NCBI RefSeq assembly: GCF_907177275.1
Contig: NZ_CAJSLV010000055.1
Coordinates: forward strand, 62,001 to 126,000
Length of the DNA: 64,000 nucleotides
DNA from: Actinacidiphila cocklensis
GTDB lineage: Bacteria; Actinomycetota; Actinomycetes; Streptomycetales; Streptomycetaceae
Direction of reading: 5' to 3'
The notes beneath the pieces are model-generated. The model was given only the letters and a program-made list of their open reading frames with translations. It was not told the origin of the DNA and did no database searches. A program made the position numbers and the translations under genes. This document shows, one piece after another, positions 32,570 to 41,153 of this stretch. Numbering within the stretch: the stretch's first letter is position 1; the number at the start of each line of letters is the position of its first letter.

Positions 32570-34165
32570 TCAGGCGAAGGTGGCGGCCAGGTGGGTGGCG
32601 AGGGTGGTGGGGGAGGGCCGGTGGAACCGGGCTGAGATGTGGGCGTCGGGGCGGATCACGATGGCCTCGGGCGCACGCGCAGCGTACTGGCGGCGGAAAC
32701 CGTCGTCCCGGTCGTGGACGCGCGGCACCCCGAGCCCCTCGCCGGGCGCACCTGGCGCGAGGACCGCGAAGACGTTGAGGCGGCCGTGGGCCGCCGCCCG
32801 CGCCGCGGTCGCGCAGGCCCGCAGCTCCTCCGCCGCCGAACCCGCGTCCGCGTAGAGCAGCAGCGTGTGGTGCGAGCTGCGCAGCAGGTCGAACAGCCGC
32901 ACCGGATACGCGGCGATGTCCCCGGTGAGCCCCCGGCAGTCCGGCGCCCGGTCGCCCGGCCGCGGCTCGGGAGCGCCGGGCCCGGGGTCGGGCTCGACCA
33001 GCGGGCTGTCCCGGTAGCGGACCAGCAGTTGCGCCTCGCGCAGCACCTCCACCTCGATGCCCTCCCGGGCGTGCCGTACCGTCCGCGCGACGACCTCCTC
33101 GCCGACCGGGTGCCGCTCGGCGTGGTAGCTGGCGAGCAGCCCGTCCGCGGCGACGCCCTGCGTCGCGAGCGCCAGCTTCCACGCCAGGTTGTACGCGTCC
33201 TGCACGCCGGTGTTCATGCCCTGCGCGCCGGTCGGCGGGTGGATGTGCGCGGCGTCGCCCGCCAGGAAGACCCGGCCGGCGGCGTACCGGTCCACCAGCC
33301 GGTGGCTGATCCGGAAGACCGACGACCAGCGCATCGACCGCGCGGTCGTCGGCCGGGGCGAGAGCCGGTCCAGCACCGCCTGGATGTCCCGCAGCTCAGG
33401 TGCGCGCCCGGACTCCAGGCCGTGCGCCACCTCCTCGCCCGCCGCGGGCGCCGGCACCGACAGTTCGGGCGGGACGAGCATGGACATCCGGTAGCGGCCC
33501 CGCCCGGGCAGCGGGACGCAGACCAGCACGTCGTCGGTGGCACCGCCCGCGTCCTGGTGGACGGAGCGCACGGTGTAGCCGGAGGGCAGGTCCCAGTCCA
33601 CCTCGACGTCGGCGAGCATGTACTCCTCGGGGAAGGCGTCGCCCTCGAACGACAGCCCGAGCACCTGCCGGGTGCGGCTGTGCGCGCCGTCGCAGCCGAC
33701 CACGTAACGGGCCTGGACCGTCTCGGTGCCGCCGGGTGTGCCGAGCCTGGCGCGTACCGCGTCGGCGTCCTGTTCCAGGCCGAGCAGTTCCGTGCCGCGT
33801 TCGATCCGGCCGCCGTACGCCTCCAGGCGCGCGGTCAGCAGGCGCTCGGTCTCGTACTGCGGCAGCGCCGCGAAACCGTACGGCACGTCGGGCGGGAGTT
33901 TCAGGTCCACGCGCTGCCCCGGCTCGCCGTTGACGTAGCCGAGCCGGCCGTAGAGCGGCACCGCCGCGTCGAGGGCGTCGCGCACCAGGCCCATCGCGTC
34001 CCACACCTCAAGGGTGCGCGGCTGGATGCCGACGGCCCTGGCGCACGGCTGCGGCTCGTCGAGCCGGTCCACGACGCGGCAGCCGACACCGCGGCGGCGC
34101 AGCTCCACCGCCGCTGTCAGCCCCACAGGACCCGCCCCCACCACCAGTACCTCGGTGTCGCCCAT
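32570..34165 (-). CDS. FAD-dependent aromatic hydroxylase (PheA/TfdB, MhpA/PgaE-like)
   Basis: 531 residues from ATG with GGGGAGTGATC upstream. The FAD fold is seen in LVVGAGPVGLTAAVELRRRG, the DG motif in VVGCDGAHSRTRQVLG and the GD motif in RVFLAGDAAHIHPPTGAQG. After residue ~390 comes the thioredoxin-like C-terminal domain of this class (DRAPDCRGLTGDIAAYPVRL, ending RFHRPSPTTLATHLA). These enzymes hydroxylate phenols or polyketide aromatics with NAD(P)H, or inactivate rifamycin-type drugs. The gene stands alone, so the substrate is open. Confidence 0.9.
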   Translation of the reverse strand: MGDTEVLVVGAGPVGLTAAVELRRRGVGCRVVDRLDEPQPCARAVGIQPRTLEVWDAMGLVRDALDAAVPLYGRLGYVNGEPGQRVDLKLPPDVPYGFAALPQYETERLLTARLEAYGGRIERGTELLGLEQDADAVRARLGTPGGTETVQARYVVGCDGAHSRTRQVLGLSFEGDAFPEEYMLADVEVDWDLPSGYTVRSVHQDAGGATDDVLVCVPLPGRGRYRMSMLVPPELSVPAPAAGEEVAHGLESGRAPELRDIQAVLDRLSPRPTTARSMRWSSVFRISHRLVDRYAAGRVFLAGDAAHIHPPTGAQGMNTGVQDAYNLAWKLALATQGVAADGLLASYHAERHPVGEEVVARTVRHAREGIEVEVLREAQLLVRYRDSPLVEPDPGPGAPEPRPGDRAPDCRGLTGDIAAYPVRLFDLLRSSHHTLLLYADAGSAAEELRACATAARAAAHGRLNVFAVLAPGAPGEGLGVPRVHDRDDGFRRQYAARAPEAIVIRPDAHISARFHRPSPTTLATHLAATFA

Positions 34166-34381
34166 GATCACTCCCCGGCGTCGGGAGGGTGCGGCCCCGC
34201 ACCGCTCGTTCATCCCCTCACCCAGCTTGCTCCCGGCCCCGCGGCGACGCATCTTCGTCCCCGCCGGACGCAACCGACACGCCCCTGCGCGCATCAGATA
34301 TAAATGGGCCTTCGCGTGGGACGGCACCGCCGGTTCGCGTGCTTGTCCATGGGTGGGGACCGAGAGTCCGGGGGGTTTGCC

Positions 34382-36070
34382 ATGAGCTGGAGCCAGCAGG
34401 GCGGGAACGGCGGTTACGGCGGCGGGGGCGGCTTCGGACCGCCGCCACCGCCCGACGGCGGCGGCTTCGGACCGCCCCCGCCCCCGCCACCGCCCGGCGG
34501 AGGCGGCGGCTTCCCGCCCCCGCCGCCGTTCGGCCCGCCGCCGATGCCCGCCGCGCCGCCGGCGCCCCGCGAGCCGGCCGACCCGCTGCGCGCGATAGCC
34601 GTCGGCGTGCTCAACCTCAGCGGCCTCGGGATCGGCTACCTGCTGACCCGCCGCTGGATCGGCTTCGCCGTCGCCCTCATCGGCACCGGCGTCTTCCTGG
34701 TGAGCGCGCTGCCCGCCGACCCCGACGGCGTGTCCGGCGGGGTGCTGGTCAGCTACCTGGTCTTCCTGGTGCTGACCGCCCTGCACGGCGCCCTGCGCGG
34801 CCTGCGCACCCGGATGTCCTTCCCGCCGCAGGCGCCGCTGGCGCTGCTGCTCGGCCTGGTGCTGCTCGCGGTCCCCGCGGGCGCGGTCGTCTACTACGAC
34901 GGCGCCAAGGACGACGCCACCCAGAAGATGCTGCTCGACCGCCTCGACAAGGCCGACCAGCTCGTGCAGGCGGCGAAGGCCAAGCCCTTCGCGAGCGCCA
35001 AGTCCGACTACAGCTCCGCGCTCGGCTCCTACCAGGACCTCGACAGCAAGCACCCGGGCTCCAAGGCCGCCAAGCAGGTGCCCGACCGGCTGCAGACCTT
35101 CTACACGGCCGTCGGCACCCCCTACGACCAGAAGAAGTTCTGCGACGCGATAGAGCCGCTCAAGTACCTGCGGACGGTGCCGCAGCACATCGACGGCAAG
35201 GCGCTCGGCTCGCTGGCCGGCTGGCCCGACGACCGGCTCGCGACCTCGCTCTACGAGTGCGGCATGACCGAACTGACCTCGCCCGCACCGGACTCCGCGT
35301 CCGACACCGGCAAGCTCGGCGAGCTGCTCACCACCTTCCCCAAGTCGCCGCAGGCCGCCAAGGTCGAGCCGGCGGTCAGGGCGAACATCGACGCCACCGC
35401 CAAGGGCCTGGGCGGCTCGGACCCGTGCGGGACCACCGAGAAGCTGCGCACGCTGGGCACGAACGCGGCGGCCCTGCCCGGTGACAAGGCGGGTGTCGCC
35501 GACGCTCTCAAGGCCGACTCCCAGCGGGTCGACGGCTACGTGGAGACCGGCACGTACAACTGCGGGCTCTCGCAGTACAAGAGCGGCAACTTCGACGACG
35601 CCCTCACCACGCTGAACGGCTTCACCGGCAAGTACCCGCACGACAAGCACCGCCCGCTCGCACTCAAGATCGCGATCGCCGCGGAGATCGCGACCAAGGT
35701 GCCCGCGGCCGGCAAGAAGGTGCCGACGATGGGCTCCGGCGGCTCCATCAGCGTGACCTTCACCAACGACAGCCCCGACGCGGTCGAGATCCTCTACACC
35801 GGTCCGGTCACCGGCAGCTTCACCCTCAAGGGCTGCAGCTCCTGCTCGCGCTACTCCAGCGAGTCGCTGGCGCAGTCCCTGGCGTGCAAGGCCACCAACA
35901 AGAACTACGCGAAGCGGACCCTGCACCTGCCGACCGGCACGTCGTACATCATGCAGAAGCCCATCGACGACGCCGACTCCGCGACGCCCATCGCCGACAC
36001 CCACCAGTTCAAGAGCGGCTACATCTATACGGAATGCGCGTACGTACTGGAGTCGCCGTTCAGCTTCTGA
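34382..36070 (+). CDS. Unknown multi-pass membrane protein with Gly/Pro-rich N-terminus and extracytoplasmic repeat-like domain
   Basis: 562 residues from ATG after GGGGGG. Residues 1-65 are Gly/Pro-rich (GGYGGGGGFGPPPPPDGG). Four hydrophobic segments follow (about 75-190, ending AVPAGAVVYYDG). Then ~370 polar residues, partly helical and TPR-like: KSDYSSALGSYQDLDSKHPG and SGNFDDALTTLNGFTGKYPH are similarly spaced pairs around YxxLxxKxP. The C-terminal part (GGSISVTFTNDSPDAVEILY onward) looks beta-rich with a CSSC pair and two more Cys. It may be a surface assembly protein, but I recognise no characterised family. No partner gene is adjacent. Confidence 0.8.
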   Translation: MSWSQQGGNGGYGGGGGFGPPPPPDGGGFGPPPPPPPPGGGGGFPPPPPFGPPPMPAAPPAPREPADPLRAIAVGVLNLSGLGIGYLLTRRWIGFAVALIGTGVFLVSALPADPDGVSGGVLVSYLVFLVLTALHGALRGLRTRMSFPPQAPLALLLGLVLLAVPAGAVVYYDGAKDDATQKMLLDRLDKADQLVQAAKAKPFASAKSDYSSALGSYQDLDSKHPGSKAAKQVPDRLQTFYTAVGTPYDQKKFCDAIEPLKYLRTVPQHIDGKALGSLAGWPDDRLATSLYECGMTELTSPAPDSASDTGKLGELLTTFPKSPQAAKVEPAVRANIDATAKGLGGSDPCGTTEKLRTLGTNAAALPGDKAGVADALKADSQRVDGYVETGTYNCGLSQYKSGNFDDALTTLNGFTGKYPHDKHRPLALKIAIAAEIATKVPAAGKKVPTMGSGGSISVTFTNDSPDAVEILYTGPVTGSFTLKGCSSCSRYSSESLAQSLACKATNKNYAKRTLHLPTGTSYIMQKPIDDADSATPIADTHQFKSGYIYTECAYVLESPFSF

Positions 36071-36254
36071 CCCGTTCAGCCTAACCGTCCAGGTCCGCAG
36101 GCAGCCCTGGCCGTGGAGCCCGCGCCGCCCGTCGATGCGCAGCCGTTGGCGTGAAAACGTCCCCCGTGCGGCTGCCGCGGCGGGCGGCGCGGGCGTGCCG
36201 GGCGGAAGGTGGCGGTGAGGCGGCCGCCGGGTCGCGACGACCGGTGAGGTGGCC

Positions 36255-36671
36255 ATGGCGGGTGCGGCGATGCGAGGTCTCGGCGCGCTGTCGCTGGGTG
36301 TGCTGGGCGCGGTGAGCCTGCTGCCGGCGCTCGCCGGCTGCTCGGACTCGAACTCCGGCGGCTCCGGTGCGACGCCGAGCGCGTCGGCGCCGGCCTCCTC
36401 GCCGGCCGCGGGCGGCGGCGCCGACCGGATCGACATCAAGGACTTCGCCTTCGGCCCGGCGGCGCTGACCGTCAAGCCGGGCGCCGTGGTGACCGTCACC
36501 AACAGCGACTCGACCACCCACACGGTCACCGCGACCGGCGCGAAGGCGTTCGACACCGGCGACATCGCACCCGGGAAGACGGTGACCTTCACCGCGCCCT
36601 CGAAGGCCGGCTCCTACCCGTACACCTGCACGATCCACCCCTTCATGAAGGCCAACCTGACCGTCGGCTGA
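36255..36671 (+). CDS. Cupredoxin-type copper-binding lipoprotein (plastocyanin/amicyanin-like)
   Basis: 138 residues. The signal peptide ends with lipobox LAGC, then a Ser/Ala linker and a ~90-residue blue-copper fold. Copper ligands are visible: His in DSTTHTVTATG, then Cys, His and Met in YTCTIHPFM. It is an electron carrier or copper-binding protein on the outer face of the membrane. GGTGAGG precedes the ATG. The next gene, 39 bases on, is a small membrane protein, suggesting an operon. Lipobox and ligands make the assignment firm; the redox partner is unknown. Confidence 0.93.
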   Translation: MAGAAMRGLGALSLGVLGAVSLLPALAGCSDSNSGGSGATPSASAPASSPAAGGGADRIDIKDFAFGPAALTVKPGAVVTVTNSDSTTHTVTATGAKAFDTGDIAPGKTVTFTAPSKAGSYPYTCTIHPFMKANLTVG

Positions 36672-36710
36672 CGCCCTGGCAGCGACCGACGACGACGCGA
36701 AGGAGCCGTG

Positions 36711-37133
36711 ATGCAGGTCCGTACGGCGGTCTGGACCGCCCGAGTGCTGGCCGCGGCCGGGCTCGCGGTCGACGCGTATGTGCACGCCGACCTCGCCCAG
36801 CAGTACGACGCGGTGAACGCCACCATCAGCCAGGGCGACCTCTTCCGCATCGAGGCGGCGATCTCGGCGCTGGCCGCGCTGGTGGTGCTGGTCTGGCGGC
36901 GCTTGCCCGGCGACGCCTTCGCCTGGCTGGTCGCGGCGGGCGGCTTCGCGCTGCTGATGATCTACCGCTACGTCGACGTGGGCAAGTGGGGGCCGTTCCC
37001 CGACATGTACGAACCGGTGTGGTTCACCGAGAAGTGGGTCGCCGCCGTGGCCCAGCTGGTGACGGTCGTCGCCGCGGGTGGGCTGATGGTCGTCGACCTG
37101 CGCGACCGGCTGCACCGGCGGCACCTGCGCTGA
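36711..37133 (+). CDS. Small four-helix membrane protein, co-transcribed with the cupredoxin
   Basis: 140 residues from ATG after GAAGGAGCC. Hydrophobic segments lie near 8-28, 48-66, 72-88 and 110-128. Features include DAYVHADLAQQYDAV near the N-terminus and MYEPVWFTEKWVAAVAQLVT. I know of similar uncharacterised actinobacterial membrane proteins next to copper proteins but no assigned function. The tight spacing to the cupredoxin suggests a shared role. Confidence 0.75.
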   Translation: MQVRTAVWTARVLAAAGLAVDAYVHADLAQQYDAVNATISQGDLFRIEAAISALAALVVLVWRRLPGDAFAWLVAAGGFALLMIYRYVDVGKWGPFPDMYEPVWFTEKWVAAVAQLVTVVAAGGLMVVDLRDRLHRRHLR

Positions 37134-37146
37134 GGCCCTGCCGCTC

Positions 37147-37986
37147 TCAGTGCTGAGCCCCGGGCGGGGCCAGCGAGCCGCCGTGCAGCACCAGCAGGGC
37201 GACGGCGGTCACGGCCATGGCCAGTGTCGCCAGGAACGGCAGCCGGCTGCCCGGCCTGGCGCCCTGCGACGTCGCGGCGGTGGTCGCTGCCGCCAGCGCC
37301 GCGGTCACCACGAGCGCCGCCCAGCCGGCCCGCCCGGCCGGCCCCGGCGGGCCGACCACCAGCACTGCGGACGCGGCGAGCAGCGGCAGCGGGGCCAGTA
37401 CGCGGGTACGCCGCCGGCCCAGCCGCTGCGGCAGGCCGCGCACACCCGCGGCCAGATCCGCGTCGATGTCCGGCAGCACGTTGGTGAAGTGGGCGCCCAC
37501 GCCGAGCAGTGCGCCCGCGGCCATCGCCCAGGCGGGCGGCCACGGCTGCCCCGGCAGTCCCAGCGTGACGAACGCGGGCAGCAGCCCGAACGCCAGCGCG
37601 TACGGCACCCAGGAGGCGGCCGTGCGCTTCACCCCGAGGTTGTACGCCCAGGCTGCCGCCACGCCCGTCAGATGCGCCGCCCCGGCCAGGCGGCCCGCGG
37701 CCAGCGAGAGGACGACGCACGCGGCCAGCGCGGTGGCCGCGGCGGCGGCCACCGTCTGCGGGGTCACCGTTCCTGCGGCGAGCGGCTTGTCCGTGCGGCC
37801 CGCCGCGGTGTCGCGGGCGGCGTCCACGAGGTCGTTGCTCCAGCCGATCGACAGCTGCCCGCACAGGACGGCTGCGCCGAGCAGGGCGCAGGCGGTCGGG
37901 GTGCGGCCCGACGCCGCCGCCAGCGCGGTCACCAGCACGGTGACCGCGACGGTCGGCTCCGGATGACACGCCCTCACGACCACCAC
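37147..37986 (-). CDS. UbiA-superfamily prenyltransferase
   Basis: 279 residues, about eight membrane helices. The first Asp-rich motif is NDLVDAARDTAAGRTDKPLA and the second is NVLPDIDADLAAGVRGLP, the two magnesium/diphosphate sites of UbiA enzymes. It transfers a prenyl chain to an aromatic or similar acceptor at the membrane. Several GTG codons cluster at the start (37986, 37983, 37977). The srsABC-like operon begins 1.6 kb away on the other strand. Whether UbiA prenylates a product of that operon is only a possibility. Confidence 0.88.
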   Translation of the reverse strand: MVVVRACHPEPTVAVTVLVTALAAASGRTPTACALLGAAVLCGQLSIGWSNDLVDAARDTAAGRTDKPLAAGTVTPQTVAAAAATALAACVVLSLAAGRLAGAAHLTGVAAAWAYNLGVKRTAASWVPYALAFGLLPAFVTLGLPGQPWPPAWAMAAGALLGVGAHFTNVLPDIDADLAAGVRGLPQRLGRRRTRVLAPLPLLAASAVLVVGPPGPAGRAGWAALVVTAALAAATTAATSQGARPGSRLPFLATLAMAVTAVALLVLHGGSLAPPGAQH

Positions 37987-38135
37987 GCCGCCACGCTAGG
38001 CGGTGCCATCCCCCCGGCCACCCCGCCATGCCCGCGCTTCCCCTGTCCGGGTGACCTTCGCTGCGGCCTGGTGGCGGGCAGGCCGCGCCCTGCCGGGTTG
38101 GGGGCCGGCGGCGGTGCGATGACCGTGCGGTGCCC

Positions 38136-38270
38136 GCAGCGATCGTCTTCGCTGCCAGATCGGTACACCGTCTGCCAGAACGCATCGAAGACCGGCGGCA
38201 ACTGCCGCCAGGTGCAGCCCGAGGCAGCGTCATCAAGGACGCCCGGAGCGCGGTGCCGGACCTCATCGAC
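38136..38270 (-). pseudogene. IS5-type transposase N-terminal fragment
   Basis: The minus-strand frame reads AASGCTWRQLPPVFDAFWQT then VYRSGSEDD. The part GCTWRQLPPVF-x4-QTVYR is the DUF4096 start of IS5-family transposases. Nothing of the catalytic domain follows and I see no terminal repeats, so only a ~45-codon stub remains. It lies beside the rhodanese gene in a stretch of unusual composition. Confidence 0.6.
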
Positions 38271-38294
38271 TGAGACGACCTCCCAGCCGGGGTT

Positions 38295-39146
38295 TCAACG
38301 AGCGGGCCCGGTTTCCACGGGGCGGGACCCGTCACGGCTGTAGGCGGACCACCCCCCGACGAAGAGTCGGCCAGAACGCAGACCTGCGTATTCAAGGGCC
38401 AGGAGGTTGTGACAGGCCGTCACTCCCGAGCCGCAGTACGACACGACCTTCGGCGAGGAGTCCTGGTCCACTCCCGCGGCCGCGAAGTTGTCCCGGATCT
38501 GCTGCACGGGCAGAAGGCGGCCCCGGTCGTCCAGGTTCTCCCGGCACGGGACGTTCACCGCACCCGGGACGTGGCCCGGGCGCGGGTCGACCGGGTCCTG
38601 CGCGCCTGCGAATCGGTCACGATTGCGGGCATCGACCGCCAAGTCGTCCGGTCCCGCCGCCTCGTCGGCGGCCGCCAGGGCTTCCGCCGGCCAGGGGCGC
38701 ACGGAGAAGTCGGCGTCGGCGGGCGCCGGTTCCACCACTGTCAGGGAGCCGGGGTGGGCCTCGACGTAGGCGGCGAGTCCGCCGTCGAGGATCGCTGCGC
38801 GGCGGCCCGTGCTCCGCAGCATCCACACCAGCCTGGCGGCGATGACTCCGCCTTGATCGTCGTAAGCCACGACGATGTCGGTGTCGTTGATCCCCAGCGC
38901 CCGCATGCCCTCGGTGAACACCTCCGGCGATGGGAAGGGATTCCGTCCGCCCTCCGGCGTTGCGCGCCCCGACAGCCAGCGGTCGAGGTCCACGAACACC
39001 GCGCCCGGCAGATGTCCCCCTTCGTACGCTGCTCGCCCGGAACGACCATCCAGATACCACCGCACGTCCGCCAAAACCACGTGCCCTGGCAGGTCTTTCA
39101 GCTCTTCAACCTGCGCGAACGGCGAGACATCCACAAGTTCACTCAT
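38295..39146 (-). CDS. Thiosulfate/3-mercaptopyruvate sulfurtransferase (two-domain rhodanese)
   Basis: 283 residues, two rhodanese folds. The inactive N-terminal domain includes YEGGHLPGAVFVDLDRWLSG and the active C-terminal domain has the catalytic loop VVSYCGSGVTACHNL with the sulfur-carrying Cys. It ends GGWSAYSRDGSRPVETG, typical for the family. It moves sulfane sulfur from thiosulfate or mercaptopyruvate to thiol or cyanide acceptors. Codon use is less GC-extreme than the neighbours, and it is flanked by a transposase stub and an AT-rich promoter, suggesting recent acquisition. Confidence 0.93.
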   Translation of the reverse strand: MSELVDVSPFAQVEELKDLPGHVVLADVRWYLDGRSGRAAYEGGHLPGAVFVDLDRWLSGRATPEGGRNPFPSPEVFTEGMRALGINDTDIVVAYDDQGGVIAARLVWMLRSTGRRAAILDGGLAAYVEAHPGSLTVVEPAPADADFSVRPWPAEALAAADEAAGPDDLAVDARNRDRFAGAQDPVDPRPGHVPGAVNVPCRENLDDRGRLLPVQQIRDNFAAAGVDQDSSPKVVSYCGSGVTACHNLLALEYAGLRSGRLFVGGWSAYSRDGSRPVETGPAR

Positions 39147-39170
39147 GCGGCGAACGTAACCATCGTCCAG

Positions 39171-39195
39171 TATATGAGCAATAATGTTTCATATA
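39171..39195. promoter_or_regulatory. AT-rich inverted repeat over the rhodanese promoter
   Basis: TATATGA (39171-39177) and TCATATA (39189-39195) form a perfect 7-bp inverted repeat with an 11-base gap. A minus-strand TATACT (39169-39174) overlaps one arm and would serve as -10, so a bound repressor would block it. Confidence 0.5.
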
Positions 39196-39576
39196 ATGAG
39201 AAGCCTGTGCCTGGTCGGCGGCCTGGGCGCTGGCGCTCAGTGACGACTTGGAGGAGGGGCTGCGCGGCCTGAGGCGAACACCCCGGCTGTGGACGTGCGC
39301 GTCTGTGGCTTCCGCATGACGTGGCAGCGCGTACCTGTCCGCCTTGTGGCGTTCCCGGCGACTGGTGCGGCTCCGACCTGACGGCGTGGTGGTCGACGAG
39401 GTGAGAGTCGCTCGCGCCGTGAGTGAGGCTCTGATCGGGCGGCTTGTGCCGGCAAGTCGTCCTCACGGCAGGCCATGCACCGCACTGGGCGGTCGCCCAG
39501 GGGCGCCCCAGTCGTCGGGGACGACACGCCGAGGGAACCCGGAGGGAATGGCACGGGTCGTACGTAAAGTGGGTGA
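39196..39576. other. Gene-free stretch before the srsA-like gene
   Basis: I find no convincing ORF, tRNA or strong hairpin here. A 15-codon ATG frame at 39196 lacks a ribosome site. Composition is more mixed than the surrounding genes, continuing the atypical region of the rhodanese and IS stub. The last ~40 bases hold the srsA leader. Confidence 0.5.
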
Positions 39577-40629
39577 ATGACGCGAATCGGCGCCGTGCAT
39601 GCGGTGCTTCCGCCGCATCAGTACGAGCAGTACGAGATCACGGAAGCACTCGCGGGGCTGTCCGCGGCCCCTTCGGCGGCGCGCGGGGTGCTGGAGCGGG
39701 TGCACGCCGCATCCGCCGTGCGAACGCGCCGGCTCGCGCTGCCCCTGGAGCGCTACGCGACCCTGCGCGGATTCGGCGAAGCCAACGACTGCTTCATCGA
39801 GGCCGCCCAGGAACTGGGCGAAGAGGCCGTCACGGGTGCCCTGCAAGCCGCCGGCATCCGGCCCGACGAGGTGGACCTCGTCATCTCCACCTCCGTCACG
39901 GGCATCGCCGCCCCCTCCATCGAAGCCAGGATCGCCGGCCGGATCGGGCTGCGGCCCGACGTGAAGCGGGTACCGGTGTTCGGCCTGGGATGCGTGGGCG
40001 GGGCCGCCGGCCTGGCGCGGCTGCACGACTACCTGGAGGCCCGCCCGCAGGGCGTCGCCGTCCTGCTCTCGGTCGAGCTGTGCTCGCTGACGCTGCAGCG
40101 CGACGACACCTCGACGGCCAACGTCGTCGCCGGCTCGCTGTTCGGCGACGGCGCCGCGGCCGTCGTTGCGGTCGGCCGGGACCGGGCCGCCACGGGGCCC
40201 GAGGTGGTGGCGACCCGCAGCCGGCTCTACCCGGACACCGAGCACCTGCTCGGCTGGGACATCGGCGACGGCGGCTTCCGGATCGTGCTGGGCAGCGACC
40301 TGCCCGACCTGGTCAGGCGCCATCTCGGCCCCGAGGTGAGGGACTTCCTCGCCGACCACGACCTCAAGCCGCACGACGTGACCGGCTGGGTGTGCCACCC
40401 GGGCGGCCCGAAGGTGCTCGAAGCGGTCAGGGAGACGCTGGCCCTGCCGGCCAGGGCGTTGGAGCCGACCTGGCGTTCGCTCGCCGAGGTCGGCAACCTC
40501 TCGTCCGCCTCGGTGCTGCACATCCTGCGCGACGTCCTGGCCGGCGACCGGCCGCTGCCGGGCAGCCCCGGGCTGCTGATGGCGATGGGCCCCGGCTTCT
40601 GCTCAGAACTCGTCCTCCTGCGCTGGTAG
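39577..40629 (+). CDS. srsA: Type III polyketide synthase, SrsA-like alkylresorcinol synthase
   Basis: 350 residues of the thiolase fold. The acyl-binding Cys is in VFGLGCVGGAAGLAR, the catalytic His in GWVCHPGGPKVLEA and the Asn in GNLSSASVLHIL. GDGAAAVV and MGPGFCSELVLL complete the chalcone-synthase-type signature. In Streptomyces griseus SrsA condenses fatty acyl starters with malonyl-type extenders to alkylresorcinols. The downstream methyltransferase and flavoprotein match the srsB-srsC order, which is the main reason for the symbol. Start ATG; the upstream site is weak. Confidence 0.9.
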   Translation: MTRIGAVHAVLPPHQYEQYEITEALAGLSAAPSAARGVLERVHAASAVRTRRLALPLERYATLRGFGEANDCFIEAAQELGEEAVTGALQAAGIRPDEVDLVISTSVTGIAAPSIEARIAGRIGLRPDVKRVPVFGLGCVGGAAGLARLHDYLEARPQGVAVLLSVELCSLTLQRDDTSTANVVAGSLFGDGAAAVVAVGRDRAATGPEVVATRSRLYPDTEHLLGWDIGDGGFRIVLGSDLPDLVRRHLGPEVRDFLADHDLKPHDVTGWVCHPGGPKVLEAVRETLALPARALEPTWRSLAEVGNLSSASVLHILRDVLAGDRPLPGSPGLLMAMGPGFCSELVLLRW

Positions 40630-40640
40630 GTAACGCCTTG

Positions 40641-41153
40641 ATGCCTCCTTACACCCTGCTCGTCCTGCTGGTCGCCTTCGAGCGGATCATCGAGCTGAAC
40701 ACCGCCCGCCGCAACGCCGCGTGGAGCTTCGAGCGCGGCGGCACCGAGCACGGCGGCGGCCACTACCCGGTGATGGTGCTGCTGCACACCGGGCTGCTGG
40801 CCGGCTGCCTGGCCGAAGTGCACTTCGGCGGGCGGCCGTTCACCGCGGCACTGGCCTGGCCGATGCTCGTACTCGTGGTGGCCGCGCAGGCGTTGCGCTG
40901 GTGGTGCATCGCCGTGCTCGGGCCGCGCTGGAACACCCGGGTGATCGTCGTGCCCGGGATGCCGCTGGTCGACCGCGGGCCGTACCGGCTGATGCGGCAC
41001 CCCAACTACCTTGCGGTGGTGGTCGAGGGCGCCGCGCTCCCGCTGGTGCACGGGGCGTGGATCACCGCGCTGTGCTTCACGCTGGCCAACGCGCCGCTGC
41101 TGGCGGTCCGGCTGCGCTGCGAGAACGCCGCGCTCGGCCTGGCCCCGGCGTGA
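40641..41153 (+). CDS. srsB: Isoprenylcysteine-carboxyl-methyltransferase-like membrane methyltransferase, SrsB-like
   Basis: 170 residues, four to five membrane segments. The ICMT signature is GMPLVDRGPYRLMRHPNYLA with VVVEGAALPLVHGAW, where SAM binds. In the S. griseus srs pathway the homologous SrsB O-methylates the alkylresorcinol. It begins 11 bases after the srsA stop, and its stop overlaps the next start (GTGA), so the three genes form one operon. Confidence 0.87.
   Translation: MPPYTLLVLLVAFERIIELNTARRNAAWSFERGGTEHGGGHYPVMVLLHTGLLAGCLAEVHFGGRPFTAALAWPMLVLVVAAQALRWWCIAVLGPRWNTRVIVVPGMPLVDRGPYRLMRHPNYLAVVVEGAALPLVHGAWITALCFTLANAPLLAVRLRCENAALGLAPA

Noticed and set aside
32570..36592. 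A single minus-strand open frame of about 1340 codons
   Set aside because: Only the part up to 34165 is a real gene (FAD hydroxylase with proper start). The rest is antisense to the membrane-protein gene 34382-36070 and reads as low-complexity GC-frame translation.
39145..39160. GCGAACGTAACC near the rhodanese start, resembling the GH92/ABC operator
   Set aside because: It breaks the AACGTT centre, lacks the outer CAAG arm, and sits on the translation start.
39196..39243. A 15-codon ORF that could be a leader peptide
   Set aside because: No ribosome site, orientation away from the rhodanese, and no His/Cys pattern of known sulfur leader peptides.
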